Origin: Lathyrus oleraceus
Lineage: Eukaryota > Streptophyta > Magnoliopsida > Fabales > Fabaceae
Direction of reading: 5' to 3'
Assembly (NCBI RefSeq): GCF_024323335.1
Contig: NC_066583.1
Coordinates: 15,590,665-15,654,664 of the forward strand
DNA length: 64,000 nucleotides
A model generated the notes under the pieces. That model had not been told where the DNA came from, searched no databases, and saw only the letters and a program-made list of their open reading frames with translations. Position numbers and translations under genes: made by a program. Of the stretch, positions 12,401 through 24,719 are shown piece by piece. Each line of letters starts with the position of its first letter. Position 1 is the first letter of the stretch.

Positions 12401-14259
12401 GTGAATGCATAAACATGATGCCTCTATTGAGAGGACTTCAGCCAACACAAAATCTAAGCCAAAAGGTCAATGGATGAGGAGAATCGAAGAAAATACCAGT
12501 TGGAGTGTAAACTTGAGTTCTGGTGATTTGACCATGATGCCTTGCTTGCTTTGCTAAAACAGAAGTTCTATGAGATAAACGATGAAGGTTTAGAAGCACT
12601 AGATCTGAGAAATCAACCAGATGAAGTTGAATTTCAGATCTGAAAAAAATGAGAAAAGTGAACTTGCTTCTTTAGTGATGGCTATGGAAAGAATTCTGCA
12701 GCATTTCAGGTTGAATTAGGTGTGTGAAATGGAGGGAATGAGGTCTCTATTTATAGAGGAAGTGGCAAGGAGAGTGTGAAATGATCCGTGTGCATGGCAT
12801 GTGATGCTTCATTGCATGGGCTTGCATGATCATGCACAAGGCCCAAAAACAATGCCAAATGAGTTCTGAACACTAGCCATATGGAATTGGGCGTGTGAAT
12901 TGCAAGGCAATTGCTTATGCACCAAGATTTCAAGTGAATTCCTTCTTTGTACCTAAAAATTCATCTCTTCGAAAGTACCATTTAGAAAATCCAAGCATAG
13001 GCATATGGGTAATGGTTGGAAAGGTCTTGATGTAAGGAACAATTGTTATTTTGGTCAAAAATCCATTTGGAATGTGGAAATTTATGAAATTTGAGTTTAA
13101 AGTGTGATATGCAAAACATGTCAAGGCAAGGATTCTAAAATTGGCCAACTTTCAAGCCCTTCTGTTTTGATGATGCAAGCTTCAAATAAAAAAACCTCCA
13201 ACACCAAAGTTGTCTATCTTTTTAATACAATCAAAATGGACTTAGATTTTGCATCATTTGGATTTTTGATGAAGGAGTTATTGGCACTTGAAGTTGGACT
13301 TTTTTGACTTTTAATGCATTTGACCCAAAAGGACCTATAATGTCTTGCATTATCACATGTATTTCCTTTGAGATTTTGTCCAACATAACATTTTAAGTAG
13401 ACATCTTAAGCTTTCCAATTCATTTGATCCCACCTCAAAATCGTAAAAAATGAATGAGTTATGTCCTTGGGAAGTTGACCCACAATTAGGGTTTCAGTCA
13501 AAATGACCTATAATGTATTGGAATGGCAGATGGTCTTCCAAGCTTCAAATCAAATTTTGATGAACATGAAAGTTGTTCGTATTGTTCTTAAGAACATGTT
13601 TTCATTTGGGACCATCTCCATTTGACCAACATATAAAAAGTTAGGTCTCAGTGCATTTCAAAATAGTCAGATGAATTGACTGATCAACTTCTCAAGTCCA
13701 TGCCTCATACCTTGATGAGTTGATGATTGAGGACACTCAAATAAGTTCAAATATGCATGAAATGAAGAGTTAAAGAACTTCCCTTGATTATTTTTTACCA
13801 TGGGTTGAGGTTGCTTCATGAGCAAGGCATTGTGATGCACAGATGGATTAGGGTTGCTCTGAAGAAAAAGATCTCAAACCCTTTGACTTGATTGATCAAA
13901 ATGATGCATTGAGGTACTAGGGAGGCATATTTGATGGATGAGAGCTTTGGGAACCATTACCCTGCTTGCTATCATCTTATCTTGACCATGTCTTTATACA
14001 TAGGATCTCCTAGAAGCTTTGGACCTTGTGATTGCTCAAGCTACAAACAAAAGATGTTAGTGACATATTTTTGTACTTTTTGGTTAGTAAACAAAAAAGC
14101 AATGATATACAATTCAAGCATGCTTGGTGATCTCAAACCAACTCACAGAAGGTCTCACCCAAAGGCAAAGGGAACCAAGATGCTAATGATCCTTGAGGCT
14201 ATGCAAATGCAATGTTATGATGCCATGAGGGATCTTAGGGACAAAATTAGGGTCTTACA
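9448..14259 (-). repeat. LTR shared by Ogre-A (5') and Ogre-B (3'), 4812 bp
   Basis: On the minus strand it begins TGTAAGACCC at 14259 and ends CCCGCTACA at 9448. It is very similar to the LTR at 38299-43176 but lacks about 66 bp present there and in Ogre-E (the site is near 10936). The right side abuts a PPT and the left side a PBS. It carries a TATA box at 12748-12755, a PBS-like motif at 9510-9518 and an 8-bp stem-loop CACCGGAG/CTCCGGTG at 12185-12210. No protein-coding gene is evident inside it. Confidence 0.93.
12748..12755 (-). promoter_or_regulatory. LTR TATA box
   Basis: TATAAATA on the minus strand, inside the palindrome CTCTATAAATAGAG, and preserved at the matching place in the other LTRs of this family (41657-41664, 58000-58007). 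Transcription would run to the left. Confidence 0.6.
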
Positions 14260-14273
14260 GATGCCCCTATTTA
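14260..14273 (-). promoter_or_regulatory. Polypurine tract of Ogre-B
   Basis: The minus strand reads TAAATAGGGGCATC directly before the LTR start TGTAAGACC. Ogre-C has the matching AATAGGGGCAAC before its 3' LTR. It would prime plus-strand DNA synthesis. Confidence 0.85.
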
Positions 14274-16958
14274 AGGTCATTCTAGCCGGAGAAGTGAAGG
14301 TTAAAATCTTCATCTCGACGAGGTAGAATGGGCTTAAATAATAACAAAGAGACAAATTTTGGTCCCTAAGAGACCTCATGATGCAAATGTTTGTATGCAA
14401 AATGGTAACACTCTGTGGGGATATGTGTCCACAAAGTAGTAAAGAAATCAGGAGGCACTGACAATCCATATGAGTCATACATTCCATGGGACCAAGATCC
14501 TGGGGACTCTCATGGGGATAGAAGAGGGATAAAAAATGCGTGAGCAGGTCACGACTCAAAGTTTAGGGAGTAGAAATCCAAATGGTAAAGATCCATGGGA
14601 AAGACTCGAATTGACTCGAAGACGCTCGTATTGGGGAATACACCAATACAGCAAAAACTATCCACAACGGAAACTTCGGATAAAAATACGGACGAGAATG
14701 ATCCAATAAAGGACTTCGCTGGGGATGTCTAAAAAGACTCTCTTGGGGAAGTAGCGAGATGAGGTGTTACCGGTTACTGGGTAACAAGCTCAATGAGACA
14801 TGTGATCTGAACACCGACATAAGGGTCAGAGATACAACATGCTCGGGAATAAATGAATATCTAAGACTGGTATAAGGGTGAGAGATATCAAACATCCGAA
14901 ACCATCTGAGGAAGACCTAAAAAAGGTATATTTCAACTCAGGAAAATCTGACTCCACAGGGGACAAAAGTCATAATAGGGAGCAGAAGAAAGGGACACCA
15001 GGGATGCCGGTTACTGGGCATATAATAAGTGACCTACCAAGGCGTGAATTGGGGAATATTCCCAAGACACTCATCATCCAAAAGAGGGCTAAAAGCAAAC
15101 TCGATTATAGGATGGATACTCGACTCCGCAAAGGGGAAACGAATCTTACTTAACTGGGGAAGAACAAAAGGCTTCGACCGAAGAGTGCATGAGATATACT
15201 ATCTATTACCGTCAGAACATAGATAATACACTTCGCATGGAAGATTATCCACAACCGGTTACTGGGTTAATAAAGGATAAATCGACCGTCAAAGAGAGAG
15301 GCATCGGGAAACCAAAACTAGGTATATAATGATGACCAATTCAGGAGAGAAACAATCGTTACCAACAACAACAGGGTAGGCGAAACATGACCTGCTGGGG
15401 ATAAATTGCGTAAACAGGGCAATTATCCAGGCAAAAGAGGGAATATCAACACCGAATATTGGATAATGATAACCATCAAAGAGGGGATTACATCTACCGG
15501 ATATGGGGTAGAGAACCACAGAAAAGTAACCGCCATCGACTAGGATGAGCAACAAGGTTAACTCTGCAAAGGGGAGAAAGTAGGATTCACAACTACCGGT
15601 ACAAGGGTAGAAAACCACAGGCTCCGCCGGGGATAGGATGGATAATTAGTGGTTAATGAGCAATTATTCATCTATACCACGGGGAAACATAAGAAACAGT
15701 CACAAGAGGCCAATTTAGGATCAAACCAAAGAGGCGAACTGAATCAAGACTCGTCCTAATGAGGATATAACTCAATAGGGGAACCCATCCCAATATATGT
15801 GTTGGAAGGAAGCGAAAACAACCGTCGTCCACGAGGATAGAACTCAGTGGGGAATGCGGAAGGAAAGATAAACACTTTCTGCTTAAGGGGCCGACTCTCT
15901 ATATTGAGGGATCAGACACCGACACCTGCTTGGGAAAAGTATTACCCACTAGCAGAGGGATAACAAACAAAGATATATGGCAAACAATGCGATATGAATA
16001 TTCAAATGTTCGAAAATTGTATGCACACATGCGTGGTTTATGTATGATGAATACTGACAAACAGACATTTCTAACACAAACAGGCTTCATAGGAATAAGC
16101 ACACAAACATCCGGTACTACACCTCAAGAGAGAAAGCCAAAATCACCAGAGAGCGATCAATCTGCCGGAGATCAGAGATACCAGGAAACAAAAAAATCTC
16201 TACGGGGGAGGAATCAATAGTCAATTCGGCTGGGGACAGAAGTTACAATGAGACCACATCTACCACATGAGCAACCCTACTGGGGAGTCTATCCGATGGA
16301 TAAAGGGACTCTAGAGAATCAACTGCCAAAAAGATCACATCCTGTTGGAGGTCATACCATCCTTGGGAGAACACTGAGGATCTCCTAAGTACCCTTTTTA
16401 TCATGGTAAATGTTCACTTTGTTTAAAAACAAATTATAAAAAATTGTTTATTCGAAACAATGATATTTTCTCAATTAAAGCATGTAAAACATTTGTTGAA
16501 TAGAAACAAATAAGAGTGCAAACAATTGGATAACAGGCTCAAATTTATTTGATGGAATGGTAGTCTGCAAATGGCAAGACTCCATAGATCTTTACAAGTT
16601 TGAAATTGGTGATATATATTGGAAAAGGGCTACATTGAACATAATGACCGTTTCTCCACCAATTCTGAATTCGATGTATTCGAAGCTTCGGTTGATGACG
16701 AATAAACAAGAATCTCTGACAGATGATAATTGTAGAACAAAGTCTTGTCAGGATGCAGTTACTTGCCAAATCCCTGATTTTTGCCTAGATTGCCCCAGGG
16801 TGAGGTACTCAACCTAGCGGGATACAAATATTCATTTTTTTCTGTCTCTAACTTTTTCCTGGACCGCCCTTTCGGGTTTTCAATCCACTGAGATGCTCAT
16901 TTTTTCCTAAGCCTCCATTTCGGGTTTTCAACTTAGCGAGCTATTATGTTTTTATTTT
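14274..16958 (-). other. 3' UTR of Ogre-B, hairpin-rich, 2.7 kb
   Basis: Non-coding region between the integrase stop and the PPT. Long variable 3' UTRs are typical of Ogre. At least five stem-loops with 8-nt loops beginning GG and changing stems lie at 14766-14785, 15004-15021, 15253-15268, 15493-15512 and 15593-15610. Motifs close to the primer tRNA 3' end recur on the sense strand; on the plus strand they appear as GACTCYGC...GGGGA. A tandem hairpin pair at 16860-16936 follows the integrase stop closely. The scattered short open frames here are not conserved coding sequence. Confidence 0.8.
16860..16936 (-). repeat. Tandem hairpin pair after integrase stop, Ogre-B
   Basis: Two imperfect copies, about 48 bp apart, share the inner sequence GAAAACCCGAAA. 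The outer stems differ but pair: 16860-16864 with 16883-16887 (TGGAT/GTCCA, one G-U pair) and 16907-16911 with 16932-16936 (CTAAG/CTTAG). Ogre-C has the same pair at 26226-26304. Confidence 0.75.
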
Positions 16959-18446
16959 CTAGGCGAAGTATTTCTTGACTGCATCTGAGTTCACCGGACG
17001 AGTGAAATCCTCCTCATCCATAGTTGTAAGTATCAACGCACCGCCCGAAAAGGCTCTCTTAACAACATATGGACCTTCATAGTTTGGAGTCCACTTACCC
17101 CTGGAATCGGGAGCAAAAGACAAGACTTTCTTGAGCACAAGGTCACCCTCTCGGAACACACGAGGCTTGACCTTCTTATCAAAAGCTTTCTTCATTCTCT
17201 ACTGATACAACTGACCATGGCACATAGCGGTCAATCTCTTCTCTTCTATCAAATTCAGCTGGTCATAACGACTCTGAGCCCATTCAGAATCAGTCAACTT
17301 GGCCTCCATCAAGACTCTCATTGATGGGATTTCCACCTCTACTGGGAGTACGGCCTCCATGCCATAAACAAGAGAAAAAGGGGTTGCCCCTGTTGAAGTG
17401 TGGACAGACGTACGATATCCATGTAAAGCAAATGGCAGCATCTCATGCCAATCTTTATACGTAACAACCATCTTCTGGATAATCTTCTTGATATTCTTTT
17501 TAGCAGCTTCAACAGCCCCATTCATCTTGGGTCTGTAAGGCGAAGAATTATGATGCGCGATCTTGAACTCGCTACACAGCTCTTCCATCATTTTGTTGTT
17601 CAAGTTAGATCCATTATCAGTAATGATCTTATCTGGCACACCATAGCGGCATATGAGTTGATTCTTGATAAACTTCACGACCACCTTCCTGTTCACATTC
17701 GCATATGATGTCGTTTCAACCCACTTGGTGAAGTAATCAACTGCCACGAGAATAAATTTGTGTCCGTTAGACGCTTTCGGCTCTATCATGCCAATCATGT
17801 CGATTCCCCACATGGAGAAAGGCCATGGTGATGAAATCACATTTAGAAGTGTTGGAGGAATATGAATCTTATCCGCGTAAATCTGACACTTGTGGCATTT
17901 CTTCACATATTTGCAGCAGTCAGACTCCATTCTCAGCCAATAGTAGCCTGCTCTCAACATCTTTCTGGCCATGGCATGTCCACTGGAGTGAGTACCAAAT
18001 GAACCCTCATGGACCTCAGCCATCAACAGGTCTGCTTCGTGTCTATCCACGCATATGAGCAGAACCATGTCAAAATTTCTCTTATAAAGCACTTCGCCAT
18101 TGAGGTAGAAACTGCCTGATAATCTCCTCAAAGTCTTCCTATCTTTCACAGATGCCCTAGGCGGGTAAACCTGGTTCTGGAGGAAACACTTGATGTCATA
18201 ATACCATGGTTTATCATTTTTTACTTCTTCAACTGCAAACACATGAGCTGGTCTATCCAAGCGCATCACAGTGGTATTGGGAACTTCATTCCACGGTTTT
18301 ACCACAATCATCGAAGCGAGCGTAGCAAGAGCATCTGCCATCCGATTCTCATCTCGAGGAATATGATGGAAGTCAACCTCAGTAAAGAACGTTGAAATCC
18401 TCCTCGCATAATCCCTATATGGAATAAGACCAGGCTGATTCATCTC
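16959..18446 (-). pseudogene. Ogre-B RNase H end and integrase, split from RT by Ogre-C
   Basis: The region encodes the end of RNase H, the HHCC zinc finger, the integrase core and the C-terminal domain. In the open segment that begins at 18464, His152, His159, Cys190 and Cys193 form the finger. Asp222, Asp283 and Glu319 form the D,D35E triad, with exactly 35 residues between the last two. All of these are intact. One TAG near 17197 replaces a Gln codon that Ogre-A keeps, just before the C-terminal domain (MKKAFDKKVKPR...). The upstream part of the gene lies beyond the inserted Ogre-C, at 30108 and above. The first few residues of the open segment come from the Ogre-C LTR and are not part of the original protein. 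Confidence 0.92.
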
Positions 18447-18451
18447 CCATT
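18447..18451. repeat. Target site duplication CCATT, left copy
   Basis: CCATT lies directly left of the Ogre-C 5' LTR and is repeated at 30103-30107. Ogre-A shows the uninterrupted equivalent sequence near 1370, which confirms the insertion point. Confidence 0.95.
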
Positions 18452-20040
18452 TGTAACACCCCAAAATTTGCCCTCCTCATTCATGCATTCATTTAGCATT
18501 TCATATTGCATTTCATCATGTCAATCAGAATTAGATCCGAAAAAAAAATAAAAAAAATAAATAAATAAATAAATAATTTTTTACAAAAAAAATAAATAAA
18601 TAAAAATAATAATAAAAAAATAAATAAAATATAATAAAAAAATTTGAACTTGGGTCTCTCTCATTTGAGCCCACAAAACCATGAAATTCAGTCTATAAAT
18701 ACCAAGGCTTCACTTGAGAAAAAGGAAGAGAAGCAAAATACTCTGAGGTTTCCTTGGAACAAAACCCTGGACAAAACCTGAAGAGAAACCTGACAGAGAA
18801 TTCAGAGCAGCCTCCAAACCCTGAAGGGCCTCACGGGTGCAACTCAATTTCAATCAAGCTCTCCAATCAGGTTTGCCCTATTCCCATTATTTTACGCCTT
18901 CAATTTGAATGTTTTAAATGTGTGATGTATTATGAATGGGTGAAACCTATGCCTTGAATGTTTAATCACATGATTTCTGAAGTGTATGCCACATGGTTTG
19001 AGGTTTCTGAAACCATACTGTTATCCATGAAAAAAATGCTTATGGTGTTTCACTAACCCTTTTGTTGAGTTTTTGTGAGGGCTCACATGACTTTTGCAGG
19101 GATAACTTGTGTGGTTTCCCACTTTATTTGTGGGATAACCCCTGGAGGTTCATACCGATTACCTGTACTGACCCACTTTCTTTGATGATGTTAGCTTGGA
19201 AGGATCTCAGGGTTTCCCATTCCTATAATTGCTGTTACTTCGGATCTTTATCTGCGTGGTAATTTTACATTTTTCCCGCATTTTACTGCTTTCCTAGTTG
19301 GAAGACCTCGATAGGAGGCAATGTTTTTGTGTTTACTTTATGCAGGTTCCTTTATCCAGGGTTAAGAGCTATGAGGTCTTATCCTCATTACCCTTTTGCA
19401 TGCGCGTTCCTATAATGCAAACAAACCCTTCATTGATTTTTCTTCTCCATAACACACGTTTACTCCTTCTACTACAGGTGAGTAAGTCTCCAAAGGTCGA
19501 GCATCCGGTAGATTGCGTAGTAACGTTGTTCATCCAAAACCCAATCCATAACCCCGTAGTTAGCCGAACTACGACTTGCTCTGATTCTCATTCCAGATGA
19601 GATACGTAGGCATAAGACGCGATGTCTTAGCGAGCACACATCCCCCAACCCATAGGTCACCCGAGCTACGAAGACTCTGATTCTCATATTCAGATGAGAT
19701 ACGTATGCAGTGGATGCGACATCCGCGCGAGTCATTTGCATTTAACCCTTTTTTTTTGGTAAACAGCACAAGATAAACTCACACCCTTTAGACGAAAACT
19801 ACAAAAGTGGATCCCGTAGAGTACTATGGATGCGTAGGGGTGCTAATACCTTCCCTTCGCATAACCGACTCCCTAACCCAAGATTTGGTTGCGAGACCCC
19901 GTCTTGTCCTTTCCTTTTTCAGGTTTACTTCGAGCGTTTCCTTTCCCTCCTTTGGGATGTATAACGCACTGTGGCGACTCTTCTGTCTTTTTCTTTTGCC
20001 GGTTGTTTTTTTCGCGCACTGTATTTTTCAGGTTGCGACA
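18452..20040 (+). repeat. 5' LTR of Ogre-C
   Basis: Starts TGTAACACCCC and ends GGTTGCGACA. It contains an A-rich low-complexity tract (about 18540-18650), a TATA box at 18694-18701, an imperfect duplication of about 110 bp around 19560-19735, and a PBS-like motif at 19972-19980. Short open frames in it are not supported as genes. Confidence 0.95.
18694..18701 (+). promoter_or_regulatory. TATA box of Ogre-C 5' LTR
   Basis: TATAAATA in the context GTCTATAAATACC, repeated in the 3' LTR at 28756-28763. Confidence 0.65.
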
Positions 20041-20042
20041 GC

Positions 20043-20060
20043 TGGCGACTCTGCTGGGGA
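20043..20060 (+). promoter_or_regulatory. Primer binding site of Ogre-C (tRNA-Arg type)
   Basis: TGGCGACTCTGCTGGGGA, two bases after the LTR end. It is identical to the sites of Ogre-A, B and D. Confidence 0.95.
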
Positions 20061-21079
20061 GTAAGAAGTTGACCTCTTGCTGGTCCATCTTCCCTAAGCG
20101 AGTCCCTCCTAGCTTTTGTGATTTCTTGTTTATTGGGTGTTCATGCTTTTGTACATTTATTTGCTTACCTGCTTGCATGCATCTGTTATATCTATTGGAT
20201 CTGTTTGTTTGTTTGTTGGGATGGGATGTTCTATGAGAGATAAGCCCATTACCCAGGCTTGAGTGTACACACAGGTTTTAGAGTGGATGATCATGAGGCT
20301 TGCGTGGCATGTTGCTACGTTAAGTCGTTCGTGAAGAACCACACCCAGACGAGGTTTCTTTTGGATATATTATGTCCTACGGATGTTCCGTAACGACATG
20401 GTGTTCCTTTAGAAATCGTCGACTCTGGTGACCATTTCCCGAGAACTCAGTCGAGGCCTCTCCTCCGAGACGTGATTATGTTAGCTCTGGTGGGCGCATT
20501 CTCGCTGATCAATCCGAGGACCCCGAGACTGGGAACTTGCTTTAGGATGTCCTGTTGAGGGGAGTCAGTGGAGGTCTTTTATCCCGTAATAATGCCAAAC
20601 CTTCAGTGGTAAACGTATTATTCGCGACTGAAGGGCTGAAGCTGACGAACTTCTGTTCTTAGAACCTACCAGTGAGGGGTGGGCTAAATTCAGGAAACCA
20701 TAACCTCCAACCAACCCGGTTTTCTGGAGCAGAGTTTTGGTCTTGTATTATATTCCTCAGTGAATTTCTCTCCAGGAAGTGCAACCTGACAGATGTTCAA
20801 GCGGATCCATCAATTCTGATTGACATGCCTTTGCATTGCATAACATCATCTGCATATTTGCATCCAACATCTCATGCTTATTCATTTGCAGGGTATTCCC
20901 TTTCGAAACGGGGGTGCCTTAAAACTGAACAAGCAGTGCATCGCATACCATGCATATTAACCCTTGTCTGTTTTGCAGGTGTCACCGCAGTGTCTAATGT
21001 TTGTTCCCTGTATCAGGCAGTTATTGGTCCCAAGTGAGTTCACAGATACCCGACAAAGGAAAACCGTCCACGACTAGCG
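20061..21079 (+). other. 5' leader of Ogre-C, with ORF1 deleted
   Basis: The first part is homologous to the Ogre-D leader (49376-50267), including an 8-bp CCTTCAGT/ACTGAAGG stem-loop at 20600-20634. Similarity continues to about 20860 and the sequence then passes straight to pre-gag sequence. The whole ORF1 found in Ogre-D is missing. Confidence 0.75.
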
Positions 21080-24000
21080 ATGGACCAAGTACAGAAAGAG
21101 CTGGCTGATATGCGTGAAAGGATGGATCAGTTCATGACATTGATGACTGGTATGGCAGCAGGTCAAGAAAAGCTGAGGGAATTGGTTGGGCAATCGAGGC
21201 CTGAGGTGGAGATACTAAATGCTGAGGGAAACCCTGGTAACCCTGGGAACGCTGATAACCCTGTGAACACTGGTAACGCGGGTAATGCAAATGTTGATGG
21301 AAACCCGGGTAATGTTGGCAACACAGGGAATGTTGGAAACGGTATTGGCGGAAGGTACAATGTGAATCAAGGAATTCGGATTAACGGGCACCCCGTTACT
21401 GAAGATTATCAGTATGATCAATTTTCTTTGCACGACGAGGCCCTCGAGACCACTCGCCGTATGGATGAGCTTGCTGAGAAGCTCAAATCTTTGGAGTCTC
21501 AAAATTCCTTAGGCTTTGATGTCACAAATCTTGGTCTGGTTCAGGGAGTAAGGATTCCTCACAAGTTCAAACCCCCTACTTTTGAGAAATACAACGGGGC
21601 TTCTTGCCCACGCACTCATCTCCAATCTTATTTGGGAAGGTTGGGAGCTCACACGGAAGATGAAAAGCTGTGGATGTACTATTTTGAAGACAGTCTAACT
21701 GGAGCTTCTCGTGAATGGTATTCTCATTTGTCTCGTACTACCATCAAGAGCTGGAAAGACTTGGCAGAGGCTTTTGTCAAGCAATATCAATACAACTTGG
21801 ACATGGCTCCAAATCGGACCTTGTTGCAAGGTATGTCCCAGACTGCCAAGGAGACCTTTAGAGAATATGCTCAGCGTTGGAGACAGATTGCTGCGTCCGT
21901 CCAACCCCCTATGTCTGAAAGGGAGATGGCGGACATGTTCATGAACACTCTTCAAGGCAATTATATTGAGAGATTGGCTGCTTGCCCGTCAATCAGCTTT
22001 GCAGAGATAGTAATTGCTGGAGAAAGAATCGAGAGTCTGTTGAAGATGGGCCGAATTCAAGACAATAGTGTTTCCAACCCATCAGGTCCCAAGAGACCGT
22101 TTGTTGGTAACGGTCAGCGAAGAAAAGAAGGCGAGGCAAGCGTTGTGTATGCCGGCAGAGGCAGGAGTAAAGGACGCCCTAATTATTATCAAGATCAAGT
22201 GGCCGCAGTCACTATTCCAACACCTGTTCCTCAACCGCAATATCATCCGCAACAACAACCCAGGTACAACAATCAACAACAAGGAGGTAATCCGGGTCAG
22301 TAGAGACACTATCAACAACGTCCAAGGCAGACGGACCGGGTCATCGAGCCAATCCCAATGCCTTATTCAGTATTACTTCCCAAGCTGATTGACATGAATC
22401 TGGTTACATTGAGAACTCTGGCCCCACCAATCGATCCCAATAATTTGCCTAAAGGTTATGATGTCAACGCCAGATGCGCTTTTCACTCCAACGCACCTGG
22501 CCATACTACAGATAATTGCAAGGCTCTCCAGTTAAAGGTACAAGGTTTGAGAGATGCCCAGGCTATCAATTTTGCTCCGGTGCCTAATGTTATCCAGAAC
22601 CCGATGCCGGCTCACGACGGGCAGAGGACTAATGTTGTTGATAGTGGGGAAACTTTGAATTTGGTTTCTGATGTGACTAAGGTGAAGACTTCGCTATCGG
22701 TGGTTAAAGACCGACTTCTGAAAGGACAGATTTTCCCGGGTTGTGGGGAAGAATGCAGAAATTGTCAAGCTGCCGAAAACGGATGTGACAGTTTGAGAAG
22801 GGGTATTCAGCAGCTGATAGATGAAGGTTGTCTTCAGTTCGATCAGGCCCGTCCGGTGAAGAATGGTGTATCGACGGTAACGTTTTATTTCACTCTTGAA
22901 GAAATATATGTTCCCGAGAGACTCGCTCCGACAATAATATATTTCCCAGAAAGTACAGAACCAGCAACGGTGAACATCGAAAGTTCAGCACCAGTCGCAA
23001 TTTACTCTGACAGCCCTCAACCGACTTTGGTTGGTCCAATCACCATCACGGTACCAGGACCTGTTCCGTATGAGAAAGACAGTGCTATCCCGTGGCACTA
23101 TGGGGCTGATATCTACTGCCAGGGGCAGAAAGTTAACGAAGAAGACATTGACATTGGTAGCTCCGCTGTAGACAATGTTGGAGGGGTTGGTGGCTTCACT
23201 CGCAGTGGACGCCTATTTGCACCATCAACATTACGCGCGAATACTGAAGCCGAGGCAGCTGCCAAGGCTAAAGGGAAACAGGTATCCACCGAAGAGGTTA
23301 CTACTGAGGAAGATCCTCCTAAGACCGCATTCGAGAAGGAAGTGGATGAGTTTATGAGGATTATCAAGAAAAGTGACTACAAGGTAGTCGACCAGCTAAA
23401 TCAGACACCCTCAAAGATCTCCATTCTCTCACTATTGCTGTGCTCTGAGGCGCACAGAGCAGCCTTGTTGAAAGTACTGAATATGGCCTATGTTCCACCG
23501 GAGATAACTGTTAACCAGCTGGAGTCGGTAGTTTCCAATGTAAACGCTAGCCGGGGGCTAGGTTTCACCGATAATGACCTGACACCTGAGGGCAGGAATC
23601 ACAACAAAGCCTTGCATATCACAATGGAGTGCAAAGGGGTGGTGCTTTCCCATGTTTTGGTTGATACAGGCTCTTCTCTGAATGTTCTTCCAAAGAAAGC
23701 CTTAATGAAGTTGGATTGCGATGGCATCATCCTGAGGCCAAGTAACTTAGTTGTGAGGGCTTTTGATGGCTCTAAGAGAGCTGTTTTTGGCGAAGTTGAG
23801 TTGCCAGTTAAGATTGGACCGCAGGTGTTCAAGAGCACCTTTTATGTGATGGATATCCAGCCTGCCTACAGCTGTCTGCTAGGTCGGCCTTGGATTCATG
23901 TTGTCTATGTTGTTACTTCTACCCTCCACCAGAAGCTCAAATATGAACTAGAAGGTCAGATCGTCACTGTATGTGGTGAAGAGGATATTTTTGTTAGCCA

Positions 24001-24441
24001 CCTGTCTACATTTAAGTATGTAGAGATGGATGGCGAGATGCATGAGATGCTATGTCAGGGCTTCGAAACTACAAACATCTATGAGGTCGCGCCCGAAGCT
24101 GTCTTTTCACCTGAGTTTGAGAAGGTCGGGACTTCTATCTCTTCATACAAGCAAGCTGTCGAAGTGGTTCAAGGTGGTAATGCCCAAGACTGGGGCAAAT
24201 TTGTGGAGCCAGTCATCAAAGAAGACAAGTTTGGATTGGGGTATGCTCCAGGATCTCAGAAGAATGAAATCGGTACTCTCTCCAACGGGGGTTTGGTTTC
24301 CCCCTACATCGTCAATGCTGCAGATGAAGACAAGGCTGACAGCGACTGTGACTTAGATAGCTGGATTCGCCCATGTGTCCCGGGAGAAAAGCTCGACAAT
24401 TGGTCGTCTGAAAAAACCGTCCGGGTTACTCTGCTGAAAGA
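21080..24441 (+). pseudogene. Ogre-C gag-protease polyprotein with one internal stop
   Basis: The frame is open from the ATG at 21080 to the intron donor at 24442 except for one TAG at 22301-22303, probably from CAG. In order: an N-terminal helical segment, an Asn/Gly/Pro-rich repeat (residues about 50-90), a Retrotrans_gag-type capsid domain (about residues 165-290), a Gln-rich linker, a zinc knuckle C-x2-H-x5-H-x4-C, a second Cys cluster C-x3-C-x2-C-x6-C, and an aspartic protease with intact D-T-G-S-S at 23663. Gag builds the particle and the protease cleaves the polyprotein. The acidic tail ends in WSSEKTVRVTLL before the intron. Apart from the stop it is the best preserved gag-protease in the window. 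Confidence 0.93.
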
Positions 24442-24719
24442 GTGATATTTATTGTTTTCCTTTATTACATGCATAATAAAGTCTTACACTTTGCCCAAGG
24501 TGTAACGGCTCATTTGTAGGGCCATCCATTTAGTTACGTTTCGCAATTATTTTTATCATCAATAAAGGACGGCTTTTGCAAACAATTTTGTGTTCTCTTT
24601 CTTTCAGTTTTTTTTACTTTTTACAAAAAAAAAATGGCAATGTTTCTTTTTTCGTTTTTCCTTTCTTTCAAAAAAAAAATCTCTCATTCTAAGGTAAAGC
24701 ATGATCCTCCATCATGCAG
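24442..24719 (+). other. Ogre-C pol intron (278 bp)
   Basis: Donor GA|GTGATA and acceptor ATGCAG|AGCC. Removing it joins protease to the RT start in frame, with the codon split after its second base as in A, B and D. It is pyrimidine- and A-rich before the acceptor. Confidence 0.8.

Noticed and set aside
14878..15226. Short open frames in the Ogre-B 3' UTR
   Set aside because: They lie on the antisense strand of the element, have no recognisable domain and overlap hairpin repeats.
18540..18650. A-rich tract in the Ogre-C LTR considered as a poly(A) tail of a LINE or SINE
   Set aside because: It occurs inside both LTRs at the same place, without retroposon body or target duplication; it is an internal low-complexity tract.
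20043..20060. tRNA-like sequence at the PBS considered as a tRNA gene fragment
   Set aside because: Only the 18 bases of a primer site are present; no cloverleaf can be formed around it.
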